64,000 nucleotides of DNA. It comes from Paralcaligenes sp. KSB-10 (GTDB lineage: Bacteria; Pseudomonadota; Gammaproteobacteria; Burkholderiales; Burkholderiaceae_B). A program made the position numbers and the translations under genes. Below, in pieces: positions 17,605 through 26,315 of the stretch. Each line of letters begins with the position of its first letter. Position 1 is the first letter of the stretch. The notes under the pieces were generated by a model. It was not told where the DNA came from. It did not search any database and saw nothing but the letters and a program-made list of their open reading frames with translations. The stretch is from assembly GCF_021266465.1 (NCBI RefSeq), contig NZ_CP089848.1, forward strand, positions 4,092,001-4,156,000, in the 5' to 3' direction.

Positions 17605-18768
17605 ATGACTATTCGCCTCACCGAGCAGCAACAGGCGCTTGTTGAACAGGTTAAACGCTTTGCCCAACGCGAAGTGCTTCCCTTGGAGCAAAGAGCAAGG
17701 AATGATCCCGACTACGGCTCCAGATTATTGGCGGCGCTGGGATCGGCCGGCATGCTCGGGCTCGATATTCCCGAGACCTATGGCGGCATAGGCCTGCCTC
17801 ACCTGGATGCGGCCATGTGCATAGAAGAAATGGCTCGCCATAGTCTGGATGCCGCCGGTTTTATGTCGGCGGCCAGCCTGGGCCAGGCCTATTACATCTA
17901 CGCGTTTGGCACGGAAGAGCATCGCAGGCGCTACTTGCCGGAAATCTGCGCCGGCAAGTACACGGTTGCCATCGGCATCACCGAGCCCGGCGCGGGCACT
18001 GCCTCGACAGCCTTGACGACGCGCGCGGCCATGGGTGAGCGCATTGTCATCAATGGGCGCAAGCACTACGTGTCCAATGTCCCCAATGCGGGACTCTTCA
18101 TTATTTATTGCCGTGTCAGCAACGCGCCTCGCGCGAAAGGCATAGGCGCCATACTTGTCGAACGCGGCACCCCGGGATTTTCCATTGACCGGCTCAGCGA
18201 GAATATGGCCGGAAGCTACCAGGCGGACCTGCTGTTCGAGGATTGCGAAGTACCGGCCGGCAATCTGCTCGTTGGTGAAGGCGGGTTTGCCGAACTGACC
18301 AATTGCTACAACCTGGAGCGCTGCGGCGGCACGGCGCTGGTTCTGGGAACGGCCATCGGTGCCTATGACATGGCCCTGGAACATGTGTCGCACCGCGAAC
18401 AATTCGGTAGAAGCCTTGTTTCCTTCCAGGCTGTGCAAATGCGGCTGGCAAACATGGCGATCCAGATCCAGGCCGCTCGGCTGATGCTGTATCACGCATT
18501 GGGTATAAGCGAGGGCTGGCCCGATGCGCAAGAGTCGTCGATGGTCAAGGTATTCGGCAATGAGACGGCCAAGAGCGTTTCGGACGAAGCCATCCAGTTA
18601 ATGGGCGGCGCGGGCTACCTCAAAGACCTTGGCGTCGAGCGCCGCTATCGATATGTACGCGGCTATTCGATTGCCGGCGGCCCGCTGGATATCCACCGAA
18701 CAATGATTGCAGGTTGGCTGGTGGGGCGCCGCTTCAGCCAATGGGCGGATGCAAGCACCCCGCTTTAG
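17605..18768 (+). CDS. Acyl-CoA dehydrogenase
   Basis: A 387-residue flavoenzyme with the usual three-domain order: N-terminal helices, the FAD signature ITEPGAGTAS near residue 125, and C-terminal helices with QLMGGAGYLKDLGVERRYR. The position that is Glu in medium/short-chain enzymes (YEG-T) reads AGGP here. A Glu is present instead at residue 238 (NLERCGG), where isovaleryl-CoA and long-chain dehydrogenases place their base. That suggests a branched or unusual acyl substrate. It is in an operon with the CaiB-type gene. Confidence 0.92.
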   Translation: MTIRLTEQQQALVEQVKRFAQREVLPLEQRARNDPDYGSRLLAALGSAGMLGLDIPETYGGIGLPHLDAAMCIEEMARHSLDAAGFMSAASLGQAYYIYAFGTEEHRRRYLPEICAGKYTVAIGITEPGAGTASTALTTRAAMGERIVINGRKHYVSNVPNAGLFIIYCRVSNAPRAKGIGAILVERGTPGFSIDRLSENMAGSYQADLLFEDCEVPAGNLLVGEGGFAELTNCYNLERCGGTALVLGTAIGAYDMALEHVSHREQFGRSLVSFQAVQMRLANMAIQIQAARLMLYHALGISEGWPDAQESSMVKVFGNETAKSVSDEAIQLMGGAGYLKDLGVERRYRYVRGYSIAGGPLDIHRTMIAGWLVGRRFSQWADASTPL

Positions 18769-18818
18769 CAGATTGACGGCGCGATTGAATTTACAAACAC
18801 AAAAGGAGACAAATCGTG

Positions 18819-19889
18819 ATGAATTTAAAATGGAATCCCGCAGCATGTGTGGCGCTGGCGGCAGCCTTGATTGCCGGCAGTGCGGTGGCCGCTCCAGAGC
18901 GGACTAAAGTCACCATCGCCATCGGCACCAGCGTCATAGACGCCTCGCAGGCGAACAATACCTCTGTTCCCATCTACACGGGCTGTTGGCAACGCGAAGG
19001 CCTGGATGTGACGATCCAGCCGACCAACTCGTCCTCAGCCATGCAAGCCGTGCTCTCGGGTCAGGCACAGTTCGTGAACATGGGGCCGGGCGCCGCAATC
19101 CTCGCTCGGGCCAAAGGCGCGCCCATCAAGGCGGTATACCTGAACATGCGCCGCAACTTCCAGTTTCCGGTTGTACTCGCGTCCAGCTCCATCAAATCCA
19201 TTCAAGACTTCAAGGGCAAGACGATAGGCGTGATTTCCTATGGTGCGCAGTTGGTGGAGATCATCAAGGGCATGCTTGCGGAGGCCGGCCTGGATCCCAA
19301 TAAAGATGTTACCTTTGTGGAAACCGGTGCAGGCGCGCAAGCCATAGCGGCGTTGACCAGCGGCAGGGTGGATGTATGGGGTACCTGGGATTCGCAGATT
19401 GCAACGGCGGAGAACATGGGCATCAAGCTGCGCCGCTTCACCACCCCGGAAGCCGAGAAACTGGTTTTTGGCGGTTCCTACTTTGTGCGAGACGACTACG
19501 TCAAAAGTCACCCGGAAGTCATTGAGAAAGTGCTGCGCTGCGTGGCAGAAGGCTCCGCACTGGTGCTGGCCAATCCCGAAGGCGCGGTCAAGGCGCACTG
19601 GAAGGTCTATCCCAGCAGCAAGCCGACGAATCTGAGCGATGCGGAGGCCATGAAGCAGGCACTCAATCTGATCAAGGTTCGCAGTGAATTCCTTCGGCTT
19701 GAGCCCGGCATGCGCTGGGGTGAATTTCCTCCCAAGGCGGCAAAGGTGATGGTGGATTTCATGCGTGCCAACAAGCGTCTGAAAGGTGAGCTGGACCCCG
19801 AAACGCTGTATACCAACCAGTTTGTTCCCGCCATCAACAAGTTTGATCCGCAGTCTATCCAGCAACAAGCGGCATCGCTGGGGAAGTGA
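18819..19889 (+). CDS. ABC transporter substrate-binding protein, NitT/TauT (SsuA/TauA) type
   Basis: A 356-residue periplasmic protein with a signal peptide (MNLKWNPAACVALAAALIAGSAVAA). It has the NMT1/SsuA-like fold: QPTNSSSAMQAVLSGQAQFVN, DFKGKTIGVISYG and SGRVDVWGTWD. A strong ribosome-binding site (AAAAGGAG at 18801-18808) favours ATG 18819 over the GTG one codon earlier. It matches the ATPase and permease encoded at 22595-24306. The TauT group carries taurine, alkylsulfonates, nitrate, thiamine precursors and some aromatic acids, so the solute is open. Confidence 0.92.
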   Translation: MNLKWNPAACVALAAALIAGSAVAAPERTKVTIAIGTSVIDASQANNTSVPIYTGCWQREGLDVTIQPTNSSSAMQAVLSGQAQFVNMGPGAAILARAKGAPIKAVYLNMRRNFQFPVVLASSSIKSIQDFKGKTIGVISYGAQLVEIIKGMLAEAGLDPNKDVTFVETGAGAQAIAALTSGRVDVWGTWDSQIATAENMGIKLRRFTTPEAEKLVFGGSYFVRDDYVKSHPEVIEKVLRCVAEGSALVLANPEGAVKAHWKVYPSSKPTNLSDAEAMKQALNLIKVRSEFLRLEPGMRWGEFPPKAAKVMVDFMRANKRLKGELDPETLYTNQFVPAINKFDPQSIQQQAASLGK

Positions 19890-19919
19890 TCCCGCGGTCT
19901 TCCGGAAGAGGTCCAGTCT

Positions 19920-20801
19920 ATGCACAATCGAACTGCAACGCCGACGCCCATGGCGCGCCTGAGGGCACTGCTGGAAAGCCGATCCGCTGTTCCGGCCCCT
20001 GGCTGTCATGACCCTTTGGGGGCGTTACTGATCGCGGAGGCGGGCTTCGAGGCTGTCTCGCTGTCGGGGTATTCCGTGGCCGCAAGCCACGGCAAGCCCG
20101 ATATCGGCTTGATCAGCGGAACTCAAATGGCTGCGCATGCCGGGGCTATCGCCGAAATAGTATCCCTGCCGGTGGTGGCGGATGCGGACACCGGGTACGG
20201 GGGCATCAGCAACATCGCCGAGACCGTAAAAGCCTATGAGCGCGCAGGAGTCGCTGCGCTGCATCTGGAAGACCAGCTCAACCCCAAGCGCTGCGGCGCG
20301 ATGGCGTCAAAGTCCCTGGTTTCGGACGAGGAAATGTCCCAGCGCCTGCGCGCCGCCATTGCCGCCCGCGGCGAAATGCTGATCATCGGACGAACCGATG
20401 CATTGACCATCGCCGGCTTGCCGGAGGCCATCCGGCGATGCAAAAGCATGGCGGATAGCGGCGTGGATGCGGTCATGGTGCCTTCGCTATCTTCTTTGGA
20501 GGACATCGAGCGCGTCGTTCAGGCATCCCCGGTACCCGTCCTGCATACGGTAGCGGAAACCGTGCGGCCGCTTTATACCCAGTCGCAACTTGAATCGACG
20601 GGGCTGGGCATGGTGTTGTACTCGATTTCGCTCATCCAGGCCATCGTTCACGTGCAACGCGCGATCCTGTCCGAGTTGAAGCAGCGCGGCAGTACGGCGT
20701 CATTTGTCGATGCCATGCTTCCCCTGTCCCAGCTCTCTGATTTTCTCGGCGCCAGGCGCTACGCTGAATTCGAATCGCAAGTGCTTGCGAAGGCGGGGTA
20801 A
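19920..20801 (+). CDS. Isocitrate lyase/PEP mutase superfamily lyase (methylisocitrate or 2,3-dimethylmalate lyase-like)
   Basis: A 293-residue TIM-barrel enzyme. It contains the Mg-binding DADTGYG (about residue 82), EDQ at about 118, and the active-site loop KRCGAMASK, with the Cys used as acid in true lyases. The family cleaves or forms C-C or C-P bonds next to a carboxylate: methylisocitrate gives succinate plus pyruvate, and 2,3-dimethylmalate gives propionate plus pyruvate. The two aconitase-family subunits directly downstream fit a hydratase feeding this lyase, as in the dimethylmaleate hydratase/dimethylmalate lyase pair of nicotinate fermenters. Exact substrate is inferred. Confidence 0.88.
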   Translation: MHNRTATPTPMARLRALLESRSAVPAPGCHDPLGALLIAEAGFEAVSLSGYSVAASHGKPDIGLISGTQMAAHAGAIAEIVSLPVVADADTGYGGISNIAETVKAYERAGVAALHLEDQLNPKRCGAMASKSLVSDEEMSQRLRAAIAARGEMLIIGRTDALTIAGLPEAIRRCKSMADSGVDAVMVPSLSSLEDIERVVQASPVPVLHTVAETVRPLYTQSQLESTGLGMVLYSISLIQAIVHVQRAILSELKQRGSTASFVDAMLPLSQLSDFLGARRYAEFESQVLAKAG

Positions 20802-20804
20802 ACC

Positions 20805-22067
20805 ATGGCAATGTCGCTGGCGCAAAAAATCCTTGCACGGGCAAGTGGAAAAGCCGTCGTGGAAGAGGGTGAAATTATCTGGGCCAAGCCAGACCTGGTC
20901 ACGGTTCCCGAAGTGTCATTTCCCGCCTATGTGAAGCGCTTGAGGGATATAGGCATAACAAAGTTTGCCTATCCCGAGCGCATCGTCGTGGCCATCGACC
21001 ATGAAGTGCCGGTGCACAGTCAGGCCGGCGCCGAGCGAAATCGCCTGACCCGGCAGTTGGCCGAGTCGTGCCGGGTGGGTCATTTTTTCGACGGAGAGGG
21101 CATCACGCATCCGCTCGTTGTCGAACGCGGCCTGGTGTCTCCCGGGATGTTCGTCGTCGGGGCGGACACGCATACTTCGGGCATCGGCGGAACCGGTGCG
21201 CTGGCCATACCCTTCGGCATGGAAGTGACCATGCCCATGGCCCGCGGCGACATCTGGATTCGCGTTCCGGGCACCGTGCGGGTACAGGTGAACGGAGTGC
21301 TTCCGGCCGGCGTCGGCGCGCGCGACATTGTATTGGCGGCGCTGAAACAGATCGATGAAGAGATGGCGAACTACAGGGTCATTGAATATGTGGGCGATAC
21401 GATTCCCACCCTGTCCATTCCCGAGCGCATGACGATCGCCGGCCTGAGTATCGATTGCGGCGCGGAAACGGGCATTGTGCCGGCCGACGCCGCCGCTGTG
21501 CGGGCCTTGCGCGCGTTGGGCGTGAGCGATGCGGCAATACTCGCGGGCGATAGCGCGGCGCCGGTGCACCACGAGATCTACATCGACGCCAACCGCCTGG
21601 CGCCGCAGGTAAGCATTCCGCCCTCGCCCACGCAGGTTCGCGATGTGACGGAGCTGGAAGCGGTGCGGATCGACCACGCCTATATAGGCAGCTGTGCTTC
21701 CGGCAGCCTGGTCGAGCTGCAGGAGGCCGCCCGATTGCTGGACGGGCGTCGCGTTCATCCCGAAGTCCAGCTCCTGATCATCCCCGCCACACGCAAGATA
21801 CATGAACAGGCCATGCAGGACGGCACTCTGAGTATCTTGATGCGCGCGGGCGCCCAGTTGGCGCCGTCCACCTGCGGGCCATGCTTTGGCGGGCTGGCAC
21901 AGCTGGGCGCGGGCGAAGTCCGCATCAGCACAAGCACGCGGAATGATCGCGGCCGAATGGGCAGCCCCGACGCAAACATCTATCTTGCAAGCGCCCTGAC
22001 CGTCGCGGCTTCGGCGCTTACCGGGCACATCACGGATGTGCGCACCTTCCTTTCTTCTCATGGATAG
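20805..22067 (+). CDS. Aconitase-family hydratase, large subunit (LeuC/DmdA-like)
   Basis: A 420-residue iron-sulfur hydro-lyase subunit. GADTHTSGIGGTGALAIPFG, the first cluster Cys in GSCASGSLVELQEAA, and the C-x-x-C pair in STCGPCFGG mark the [4Fe-4S] site, while STRNDRGRMGSPDANIYLASA is a family signature. It acts with the small subunit encoded 7 bases downstream to add or remove water across a branched dicarboxylate double bond. LeuC of leucine synthesis is the closest textbook relative. The catabolic context (lyase 3 bases upstream) argues for a dimethylmaleate- or alkylmaleate-type hydratase. Confidence 0.9.
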   Translation: MAMSLAQKILARASGKAVVEEGEIIWAKPDLVTVPEVSFPAYVKRLRDIGITKFAYPERIVVAIDHEVPVHSQAGAERNRLTRQLAESCRVGHFFDGEGITHPLVVERGLVSPGMFVVGADTHTSGIGGTGALAIPFGMEVTMPMARGDIWIRVPGTVRVQVNGVLPAGVGARDIVLAALKQIDEEMANYRVIEYVGDTIPTLSIPERMTIAGLSIDCGAETGIVPADAAAVRALRALGVSDAAILAGDSAAPVHHEIYIDANRLAPQVSIPPSPTQVRDVTELEAVRIDHAYIGSCASGSLVELQEAARLLDGRRVHPEVQLLIIPATRKIHEQAMQDGTLSILMRAGAQLAPSTCGPCFGGLAQLGAGEVRISTSTRNDRGRMGSPDANIYLASALTVAASALTGHITDVRTFLSSHG

Positions 22068-22074
22068 ACCGGGC

Positions 22075-22605
22075 ATGAATCTAGTTTACGAAGGACGATG
22101 CTGGAAACTGGACGCCGATGTTTCCAGCGACGAGCTGATCTCGGCGCGCCATGTGTTCGAGTACGACCCCCAGCAGCTGCGCAAACACCTGCTGGCGGAG
22201 CTGCGCCCCGCCTTTGCGCAGGAAGCCAAGGAGGGGGACCTCATCGTCGCCGGCAAGCGATTTGCGCATGGCAGCCAGCATACGCATCCCTTCCTGGCCA
22301 TGAAAGCAATGGGGCTGGGATTGGTGGCGCACAGGCTTTTGCGCCCACCTTTTCGCCTGGCCATTTACTGCGGGGTTCCGCTGCTGGAAATAGGCGATGA
22401 GGCTTTGACAATGTTCGACGATGGAGACCGGATGCGTGTCGATTTCGAGACCGGCCAAATCAGCAACCTGAGCCGCAACCGGCAGGTTGAGGTAGCGCCC
22501 CTCCCGGCCTTTTTGTTGCAGATCGTTCAAGCCGGCGGCGGCTTGGGCTATTTAAGCACGAGCCACACCCGCTCCGCCTCAATGGAAGCCTCGCATGATT
22601 CCTGA
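22075..22605 (+). CDS. Aconitase-family hydratase, small subunit (LeuD/DmdB-like)
   Basis: A 176-residue swivel domain protein starting MNLVYEGRCWKLDADVSSDELISARHV. The first lines match the LeuD opening (D-x-D-T/S-D). The loop that reads GCGSSREHAP in LeuD is divergent here (GKRFAHGSQHTHPFLAM). That divergence at the substrate-recognition loop supports a substrate other than isopropylmalate. Its end overlaps the next gene by 11 bases, consistent with one transcript. Confidence 0.85.
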   Translation: MNLVYEGRCWKLDADVSSDELISARHVFEYDPQQLRKHLLAELRPAFAQEAKEGDLIVAGKRFAHGSQHTHPFLAMKAMGLGLVAHRLLRPPFRLAIYCGVPLLEIGDEALTMFDDGDRMRVDFETGQISNLSRNRQVEVAPLPAFLLQIVQAGGGLGYLSTSHTRSASMEASHDS

Positions 22606-23425
22606 CATCAAAGATCGACACGCTGTCGCCTCCATGCCAAACCCGGCACAAGCCACGCCCCTGATTCAGATCGAAGGCCTGGAGAAATCCTATCGATCGC
22701 AGGACGGCGGCAGCATCCGGGCGCTGGGCCCCATAACGCTGGATATCCACGAAAAGGAATTCCTGACCATAGTCGGTCCGTCCGGATGCGGAAAGTCCAC
22801 CTTGCTCAGGCTTTTGGCCGGGCTCATAGAACGAAGCTCGGGCAGCATTCGGATACGTGGCCAGGCGATCTTCGGCCCGCAGCAGGACATCGGTGTGGTC
22901 TTTCAATCGCCCGTGCTCCTGCCCTGGAGAACCGCGGTCGAGAACGTAATGCTGCCGGCCGCGGTAAACAAGCAGGACCCCACCCGCAGCAAGGCTCGCG
23001 CCCTGGACCTTTTGTCCATGGTGGGTTTGGGCGATTTTCATGCCAAATACCCGAATGAGCTGTCGGGCGGCATGCAGCAGCGCGTCGCCATTGCCCGGGC
23101 GCTGATGCACGAGCCTTCCACGCTGCTGATGGACGAACCCTTCGGCGCGCTCGATGCGATGACCCGGGAAAACATGAACGTTGAAATTCGACGCTTATGG
23201 GCTGAAGCTGGGAAAACCGTGATTTTTGTGACCCATTCCATTCCAGAAGCGGTTTTCCTGGGAACCCGCGTCCTGGTGCTATCCAACCGGCCAGGGCAAA
23301 TCGCAGAGATTGTCGAGGTCGACCTCGACGATGACCGCACACTGGATATTGTCGCAAGCGATGTCTTCGGCACCTATACTCGCCGCATACGCCGTCACTT
23401 CAATTCACATGGAGCTATCGAATGA
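22595..23425 (+). CDS. ABC transporter ATPase, NitT/TauT (SsuB/TauB) type
   Basis: A 276-residue ATPase with Walker A GPSGCGKST, the Q-loop VFQSPVLLPWRTAVENV typical of SsuB/TauB, signature LSGGMQQRVAIARAL and Walker B TLLMDEPFGALD. The C-terminus has the TauB-like RPGQIAEIVEVDL. A start 13 codons later (22634) is equally possible. The next gene begins 4 bases before its stop. It powers the importer formed with the permease and the binding protein encoded at 18819. Confidence 0.92.
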   Translation: MIPDIKDRHAVASMPNPAQATPLIQIEGLEKSYRSQDGGSIRALGPITLDIHEKEFLTIVGPSGCGKSTLLRLLAGLIERSSGSIRIRGQAIFGPQQDIGVVFQSPVLLPWRTAVENVMLPAAVNKQDPTRSKARALDLLSMVGLGDFHAKYPNELSGGMQQRVAIARALMHEPSTLLMDEPFGALDAMTRENMNVEIRRLWAEAGKTVIFVTHSIPEAVFLGTRVLVLSNRPGQIAEIVEVDLDDDRTLDIVASDVFGTYTRRIRRHFNSHGAIE

Positions 23426-24306
23426 GCGGCGCCAGCGTACCCAAGCACACCCGTGTTCCGCAAGGAGAACCCGTGAACAAGCAAGCGCAACAAGCGGCAT
23501 TGGAGCCCTTGCCGTCCGACGACCCGCGTGGTCGTGGCAATTGGCTCGAATGGGTGTGCATACCGCTTTTATTTGTGGTGGTCGTCGGCGGCTGGGAGGC
23601 AACCGTAAGACTGCTCAAAATACCCATCTATGTCGTGCCGGCGCCATCGGCCATCTGGCAGTCATTGGTCAGGGGGATTTCGAGTGGACTCTTTATTTCC
23701 AATGGCCTGGTAACCCTGGGCGAGGCATTTCTGGGCTTTCTGGGTGCTTCCGTGCTGGCCATATTCCTGGGCAGTGTCATTGCGCAATCGCGATTCATGG
23801 AGCGGGTCATTTACCCGTATTTGATTGCGATTCAAACCACACCCAAAGTGGCTATCGCGCCCTTGTTCATTATCTGGTTCGGCTTTGGCATTTCATCCAA
23901 AGTGATTATTGCGGGAATCATCGCCTTCTTCCCTATTCTGGTGAACGTGATTGCCGGATTGCGTTCCACCGACCCGCAACGGATCGAACTGATGCGTTCG
24001 CTGCGGGCCTCTCGCTGGCAGATCTTCAAGATGGTGATGCTGCCCAGCGCCTTGCCCATGATCTTCGCCGGGCTTCAGGTCGCGGTGATCTTCAGCCTGC
24101 TTGGCGCGATTGTCGGTGAGTTCGTGGGGTCGCGGCAAGGGCTGGGGAACCTGATCATGCAGATGAATATCAACCTGGATACCGCGGGTGTTTTCGCTGT
24201 GCTGGTTTGCCTTTCCAGCATAGGGATCACACTGCACTTGATCATGCGCTGGCTGCAGCAAAAGCTGCTGTTCTGGGCCGATCAGAACAAGATTCCAGGC
24301 ACCTGA
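23422..24306 (+). CDS. ABC transporter permease, NitT/TauT (SsuC/TauC) type
   Basis: A 294-residue membrane protein with a long cytoplasmic N-terminus, then about six transmembrane helices starting at WLEWVCIPLLFVVVVGGWEA. The EAA loop is LRSTDPQRIELMRSLRASRWQIFKMVMLPSALP and the usual TauC sequence GLGNLIMQMN follows. An internal Met at residue 14-15 may be the real start. It overlaps the ATPase gene by ATGA. Confidence 0.92.
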   Translation: MSGASVPKHTRVPQGEPVNKQAQQAALEPLPSDDPRGRGNWLEWVCIPLLFVVVVGGWEATVRLLKIPIYVVPAPSAIWQSLVRGISSGLFISNGLVTLGEAFLGFLGASVLAIFLGSVIAQSRFMERVIYPYLIAIQTTPKVAIAPLFIIWFGFGISSKVIIAGIIAFFPILVNVIAGLRSTDPQRIELMRSLRASRWQIFKMVMLPSALPMIFAGLQVAVIFSLLGAIVGEFVGSRQGLGNLIMQMNINLDTAGVFAVLVCLSSIGITLHLIMRWLQQKLLFWADQNKIPGT

Positions 24307-24338
24307 ACAATCCGCGGATTTTATTAGGGAGGGAAAGT

Positions 24339-25199
24339 ATGAGCTTCAAAGTACGTAAACTGGGCTCCGCACTCGGAGCGGAAGTCATAGGGCTGGATCT
24401 TACGCAAACACTGGATGGCGACACCATCGCCGCGCTGCTTGCCGCCTGGTCCGAACACCTGATTCTATTGTTCCGGGACCAATCCTTGACGCCGACGCAG
24501 CAAATTGCGTTCAGCCGGTATTTCGGCGAACTGGACGACCATGCGGCCATCCCGAAATTTCGCCATGCCGAGCACCCGGAGATACTGATGGTCAACAACC
24601 GCGAAGCGGCGACCAACAAGCGGCTGTCCGTCGGGCGCCAATGGCATTCGGATCTTTCCACGACCCTGCGGCCAGCCAAAGGGTCGCTGCTGCACGCGAT
24701 CCAGTTGCCCATGGTCGGCGGGGACACCATGTTCTGCAATATGTACCGTGCCTGGGACGGGCTGTCGCCCTTGTTGCAGGAATGGCTGTCCGGCAGGGAC
24801 GCGATCCACGACATGACCATCGCCCGCGAGACGCAGCTACAGCGTACGCATGCAGAACTGGAAGAAATCCGTCTGCGGAATCCCCGTGTCTATCAGCCCA
24901 TCTGTCGAATTCATGAAGCTACAGGGAAAAAAGCGCTATACGTCAGCGAGATGACCACTTCCCAGATCGATGGCTTGACCAGGGAAGAGAGCCAACCTAT
25001 CCTGGAATACCTGTATCGGCAAAGCACCGTGCATGAAAACGTTTATCGCCACGTCTGGCGTAAAGGCGACTCCGTGTTATGGGACAACCGCTGTGTAATG
25101 CATATCGCGCTGGCCGACTACGACGATTCTGAAAGGCGCACCATGCATCGAACCACACTGAAGGGCAGTCCGTCTGGACGCCTGGTCCAAGCCGCTTGA
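24339..25199 (+). CDS. TauD/TfdA-family Fe(II)/2-oxoglutarate dioxygenase
   Basis: A 286-residue non-heme iron dioxygenase. Iron ligands are visible as H103-x-D105 (WHSD) and H255 (VMHIALAD). The 2-oxoglutarate-binding Arg is in the RRTMHRTT segment. GGGAGG upstream supports this start. Family members hydroxylate taurine, aryloxyacetates, alkylsulfates or other acids, often releasing sulfite, sulfate or a phenol. Linked to a TauT-type importer it probably performs an early oxidative step on the imported molecule. Confidence 0.92.
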   Translation: MSFKVRKLGSALGAEVIGLDLTQTLDGDTIAALLAAWSEHLILLFRDQSLTPTQQIAFSRYFGELDDHAAIPKFRHAEHPEILMVNNREAATNKRLSVGRQWHSDLSTTLRPAKGSLLHAIQLPMVGGDTMFCNMYRAWDGLSPLLQEWLSGRDAIHDMTIARETQLQRTHAELEEIRLRNPRVYQPICRIHEATGKKALYVSEMTTSQIDGLTREESQPILEYLYRQSTVHENVYRHVWRKGDSVLWDNRCVMHIALADYDDSERRTMHRTTLKGSPSGRLVQAA

Positions 25200-25245
25200 G
25201 CCCAATCGCCGACTTCAACCTTTTTTGGATAAGCTTCCGCCAGCC

Positions 25246-26166
25246 ATGAAAATTCGTGAAATTGCCTCGGGGCTGCACTTTCCAGAAGGCCCGATCGCCA
25301 TGGACGACGGATCCATTCTTTTGGTGGAAATTGCGGGCGGCACGCTTACCCGGGTGTCGGCAGATGGAAAGGTCCAGCGCCTTGTGGAATTGGGAGGAGG
25401 CCCTAATGGGGCCGCGCTCGCGCCCGACGGCAGCGTCATCATATGCAATAACGGCGGCATGCAATTTACAAGTTTGGACGACGGCACCTTGCGCCCCGGG
25501 CATGAACCGGCAGACTACTCGGGCGGCCGAATCGAGCGCGTCGATCTCGCCACCAAACGAGTGGAACGCCTGTTCGATGCGGTCGAGGGCGAAAGGCTTA
25601 AAGGGCCCAACGATATCGTCTTCGACAAGCATGGAGGATTTTATTTTACCGATCTGGGCAAGGCCAGGCCGCATAACCTGGATTGGGGCGGTGTCTTTTA
25701 CGCACCGGGAATCCGGGCCGAACCCAAGGCCGTCGCCTATCCCGTCATGACGGCCAATGGCGTGGCACTGTCTCCCGACGGGGCCACACTGTACTATGCG
25801 GAAACCGAAGGGGCGCGCCTGTGGGCATTCGACATAGAAAGCCCCGGATGCGTCAGGCGCGAGCCCTGGCCATCGATGCAAGGAGGCCGACTGGTGGCGG
25901 CAGCGCCTGGTGGCCAGTACCAGCGTTTCGATTCCATGGCGGTGGATGTGCTGGGCAATTTGTATATAGGAACCCTGCTGCACGGCGGCATCACCATCAT
26001 CTCCCCCGACGGGCTGATCTGCAAACACCTGCCTTTGCCAGACCGTTATCCAACCAATATGTGCTTCGGCGGACCCGATATGAGGACGCTGTACGTGACC
26101 TTGAGTGCCTCGGGGCGCCTGATTGCCATTGATGATTGGCCGGTGCCGGGGTTGAGGTTGAATTGA
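25246..26166 (+). CDS. SMP-30/gluconolactonase-family lactonase
   Basis: A 306-residue six-bladed beta-propeller protein of the SMP-30/Gluconolactonase/LRE-like family. LHFPEGPIA supplies the first metal-ligand Glu, KGPNDIVFDKHGGFYFTDLG holds the conserved Asn and Asp, and NGVALSPDGATLYYAET and FDSMAVDVLGNLYIG follow. It hydrolyses sugar or other lactones using a divalent metal. It ends the plus-strand cluster and may open a lactone formed during degradation. Confidence 0.9.
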   Translation: MKIREIASGLHFPEGPIAMDDGSILLVEIAGGTLTRVSADGKVQRLVELGGGPNGAALAPDGSVIICNNGGMQFTSLDDGTLRPGHEPADYSGGRIERVDLATKRVERLFDAVEGERLKGPNDIVFDKHGGFYFTDLGKARPHNLDWGGVFYAPGIRAEPKAVAYPVMTANGVALSPDGATLYYAETEGARLWAFDIESPGCVRREPWPSMQGGRLVAAAPGGQYQRFDSMAVDVLGNLYIGTLLHGGITIISPDGLICKHLPLPDRYPTNMCFGGPDMRTLYVTLSASGRLIAIDDWPVPGLRLN

Positions 26167-26261
26167 TGGGGTGGGGCTACCTCGTTGATTAACCAAGCGT
26201 GTATCGCCTTATCGAGGGCAGGCAATGCGCGCAGACCATCGTGGATGACTTCGCTTGACTT

Positions 26262-26292
26262 TATATCTTAAGATATATATCGTACGATATAT
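26262..26292. promoter_or_regulatory. Double palindromic operator upstream of the PadR/ferric-reductase operon
   Basis: Two perfect palindromes adjoin: TATATCTTAAGATATA (26262-26277) and ATATATCGTACGATATAT (26275-26292). Both share the frame ATATC-N4-GATAT and their centres are 14 bases apart. They lie 24-54 bases before the start codon, over the expected promoter. Such AT-rich dyads fit autoregulation by the PadR-family product, as known for E. coli YqjI/NfeR. This is the clearest operator in the window. Confidence 0.7.
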
Positions 26293-26315
26293 TATCTTAT
26301 GTAAGGACAGTCAAA

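Noticed and set aside
20805-22605. Leucine biosynthesis LeuCD
   Set aside because: Gene order with a lyase, a CoA-transferase and an importer, plus the altered LeuD loop and lack of leuA/leuB, argue against the anabolic role.
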